A stretch of 7,203 nucleotides of DNA from an uncultured Litorivicinus sp. (lineage in GTDB: Bacteria > Pseudomonadota > Gammaproteobacteria > Pseudomonadales > Litorivicinaceae): the NCBI GenBank assembly GCA_938091715.1, contig CALKMT010000183.1, positions 1 to 7,203 of the forward strand, written 5' to 3'. Position 1 is the stretch's first letter. Each line of letters starts with the position of its first letter. Positions 6,442 to 7,203 of the stretch are shown in pieces. The position numbers were made by a program, and so were the translations under genes. A model generated the notes under the pieces. It had not been told where the DNA came from, did not search any database, and saw nothing but the letters and a program-made list of their open reading frames with translations.

Positions 6442-7065
6442 GCCAAAGGAATAAGCACCCATGATGATCAACAACACGGCGCTGTAGCGCCCGACTTTGC
6501 CCGTCTTGCTCCATAGGCCAAATCGTTGACCCAGCCACCCTGTACCCAAGGCCGCGGGCAGGGTGCCCAATCCCATGCCCATCATGCGCAGCGCGCCATC
6601 CAGTATCGAGGGTGCGGTCAGCGACCAAGCCAGGGCGGAGTAAACCAAGCCACAGGGGATCAGCCCCCACATTGCGCCCCAGGCCAAGGCCTGGGGGCGT
6701 GTCTGTATCGGCCAGAACCGTCGACCCATGCGCTGAGCGGGCCCTACCAGAGGGGCAATCCATCGGGTTAGTTGTTCGCTGGGACCGCGCAATCCCAACC
6801 CGTAGCCGCCCATCAACACCAGCATGATCCCCGAGGCCGCCCACAGAGCATGGGTGCCGGCTAAGTGCAGGAGGCTGCCGCCCCAGCCGGCTATGGCACC
6901 TAACAGCGTATACAGGCCAACCTTGCCCAGGGCGACCCAAAAGATCAGGCCCTGACGTTCTTGGGGCAAGGACAATGACAGGGTCGCACTTAAGGGGCCA
7001 CACATGGCCACGCAATGAGCCGTACCCGCAAGGCCCACCAGCAGGCCTGCCAGCCAATCAGTCAT
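6427..7065 (-). CDS. TauE/SafE-like (DsbD_2, PF13386-type) membrane protein next to ccoS
   Basis: A 212-residue inner-membrane protein with about six hydrophobic segments. It starts with [20 protein letters not shown], giving the conserved HCxxxCGP pattern (H17, C18, C22), and has GLIPCG (C138) in the middle. The paired Cys-Pro/Gly motifs in the first and fourth helices resemble the CcdA/DsbD membrane core, so it probably moves electrons (thiol-disulfide) or metal such as copper across the membrane; 'sulfite exporter' is the usual automatic name. I chose the ATG at 7065 because ATGACTGA overlaps the ccoS stop by 8 bases; a longer frame from 7134 would lie inside ccoS. No good Shine-Dalgarno precedes it, so translation is probably coupled to ccoS. 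Linkage to ccoS suggests a role in cbb3 oxidase maturation. It ends inside ttcA. Confidence 0.85.
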   Translation of the reverse strand: MTDWLAGLLVGLAGTAHCVAMCGPLSATLSLSLPQERQGLIFWVALGKVGLYTLLGAIAGWGGSLLHLAGTHALWAASGIMLVLMGGYGLGLRGPSEQLTRWIAPLVGPAQRMGRRFWPIQTRPQALAWGAMWGLIPCGLVYSALAWSLTAPSILDGALRMMGMGLGTLPAALGTGWLGQRFGLWSKTGKVGRYSAVLLIIMGAYSFGLAVA

Positions 7066-7203
7066 CGGATGTCTTGTCAGACGAGTCGGCGCGCTGTTTC
7101 TGGGCGGCCTTGTGCGCAGGATCGTCGTCGTCATGCAAAATGCGGTGCGCGGGTCCCTCTAGGTCATCGTATTGGCCCGATTTCATGGCCCACAAAAAAA
7201 TCG
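7058..7203 (-). CDS. ccoS: CcoS, cbb3-type cytochrome oxidase assembly protein, 3' part
   Basis: The C-terminal 47 codons plus stop are present; the start lies beyond the right edge. The visible residues are IFLWAMKSGQYDDLEGPAHR and then ILHDDDDPAHKAA with a charged tail. The W-A-x-x-S-G-Q-[FY]-D-D-L-E-G-P-A-H-R-I-L pattern is the signature of CcoS/FixS: a small protein with one membrane helix needed for heme and copper insertion into the catalytic subunit of the cbb3 oxidase, usually encoded after the copper ATPase CcoI. The rest of the cco cluster is expected just outside the window. Its stop TGA (7060-7058) overlaps the start of the next gene. A run of seven A (plus strand, 7194-7200) in the codons for the membrane helix end is intact here. 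Confidence 0.93.
   Translation of the reverse strand, partial: IFLWAMKSGQYDDLEGPAHRILHDDDDPAHKAAQKQRADSSDKTSDD

Noticed and set aside
6215..7057. 280-codon minus-strand frame across the end of ttcA and the membrane-protein gene
   Set aside because: Rich in Gly, Pro, Arg and Trp with no motif, it overlaps two well supported genes in other frames.
7066..7134. Longer N-terminus of the TauE/SafE-like protein from ATG 7134
   Set aside because: The extra residues are polar and basic, lie wholly inside ccoS in another frame, and precede a membrane helix that begins naturally at ATG 7065.
1..7203. Mobile element, phage, CRISPR, tRNA or riboswitch
   Set aside because: I found no transposase or integrase motif, terminal repeats, regular spaced repeats, tRNA cloverleaf or recognisable riboswitch; gaps between genes are all under about 125 bases.

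Overview
The window looks like an ordinary chromosomal stretch of a gammaproteobacterium, probably a marine or halotolerant one (Oceanospirillales, Pseudomonas or Vibrio-like). The evidence is the gene set and its order: a CrbS/MxtR-type kinase divergent from a DUF4212 plus VC_2705-type sodium symporter pair, then a DUF294 nucleotidyltransferase and a DEDDh exonuclease, then ttcA, facing the tail of a cbb3 oxidase assembly cluster (ccoS and a TauE/SafE-like membrane protein). I see no mobile element, tRNA, rRNA or CRISPR array, and the genome-wide placement is inference.

Layout. Positions 1-698 (minus) hold the N-terminal membrane part of a sensor kinase whose sensor is itself a sodium/solute symporter-like domain. 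Positions 699-819 are a divergent control region with a perfect TATAAT, a poor -35, an 11-bp-spaced TTGCT direct repeat and a perfect 6-bp inverted repeat. Positions 820-2999 (plus) hold the small and large symporter subunits. Positions 3000-3097 contain two tandem hairpins; the second is a strong intrinsic terminator. Positions 3098-5543 hold a cNMP/CBS/DUF294 protein and an exonuclease separated by one base. ttcA (5581-6441) appears to have its own extended -10 promoter. From the right, ccoS (partial) and a six-to-seven-helix membrane protein run leftward with an 8-base overlap, and the last gene overlaps ttcA tail to tail by 15 bases.

How the parts may work together. By homology to CrbS/CrbR (Vibrio) and MxtR/ErdR (Pseudomonas), the kinase probably senses acetate or a related small carboxylate, or its flux, and through a LuxR-type response regulator (not in the window) controls acetate use. 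The divergent symporter is a likely target and probably imports acetate or a similar anion with sodium. Its codon use is biased to CGT/GGT-type codons, as expected of a highly expressed gene. The terminator behind it would let only a fraction of transcripts reach the DUF294 and exonuclease genes. Those two proteins are conserved companions of this transporter family but their role is unknown to me; a nucleotidyl-transfer 'writer' with an exonuclease 'eraser' is the most interesting untested idea here. ttcA (tRNA 2-thiocytidine at position 32) and the ccoS/TauE pair (cbb3 oxidase maturation, metal or thiol handling) are separate, better understood functions.
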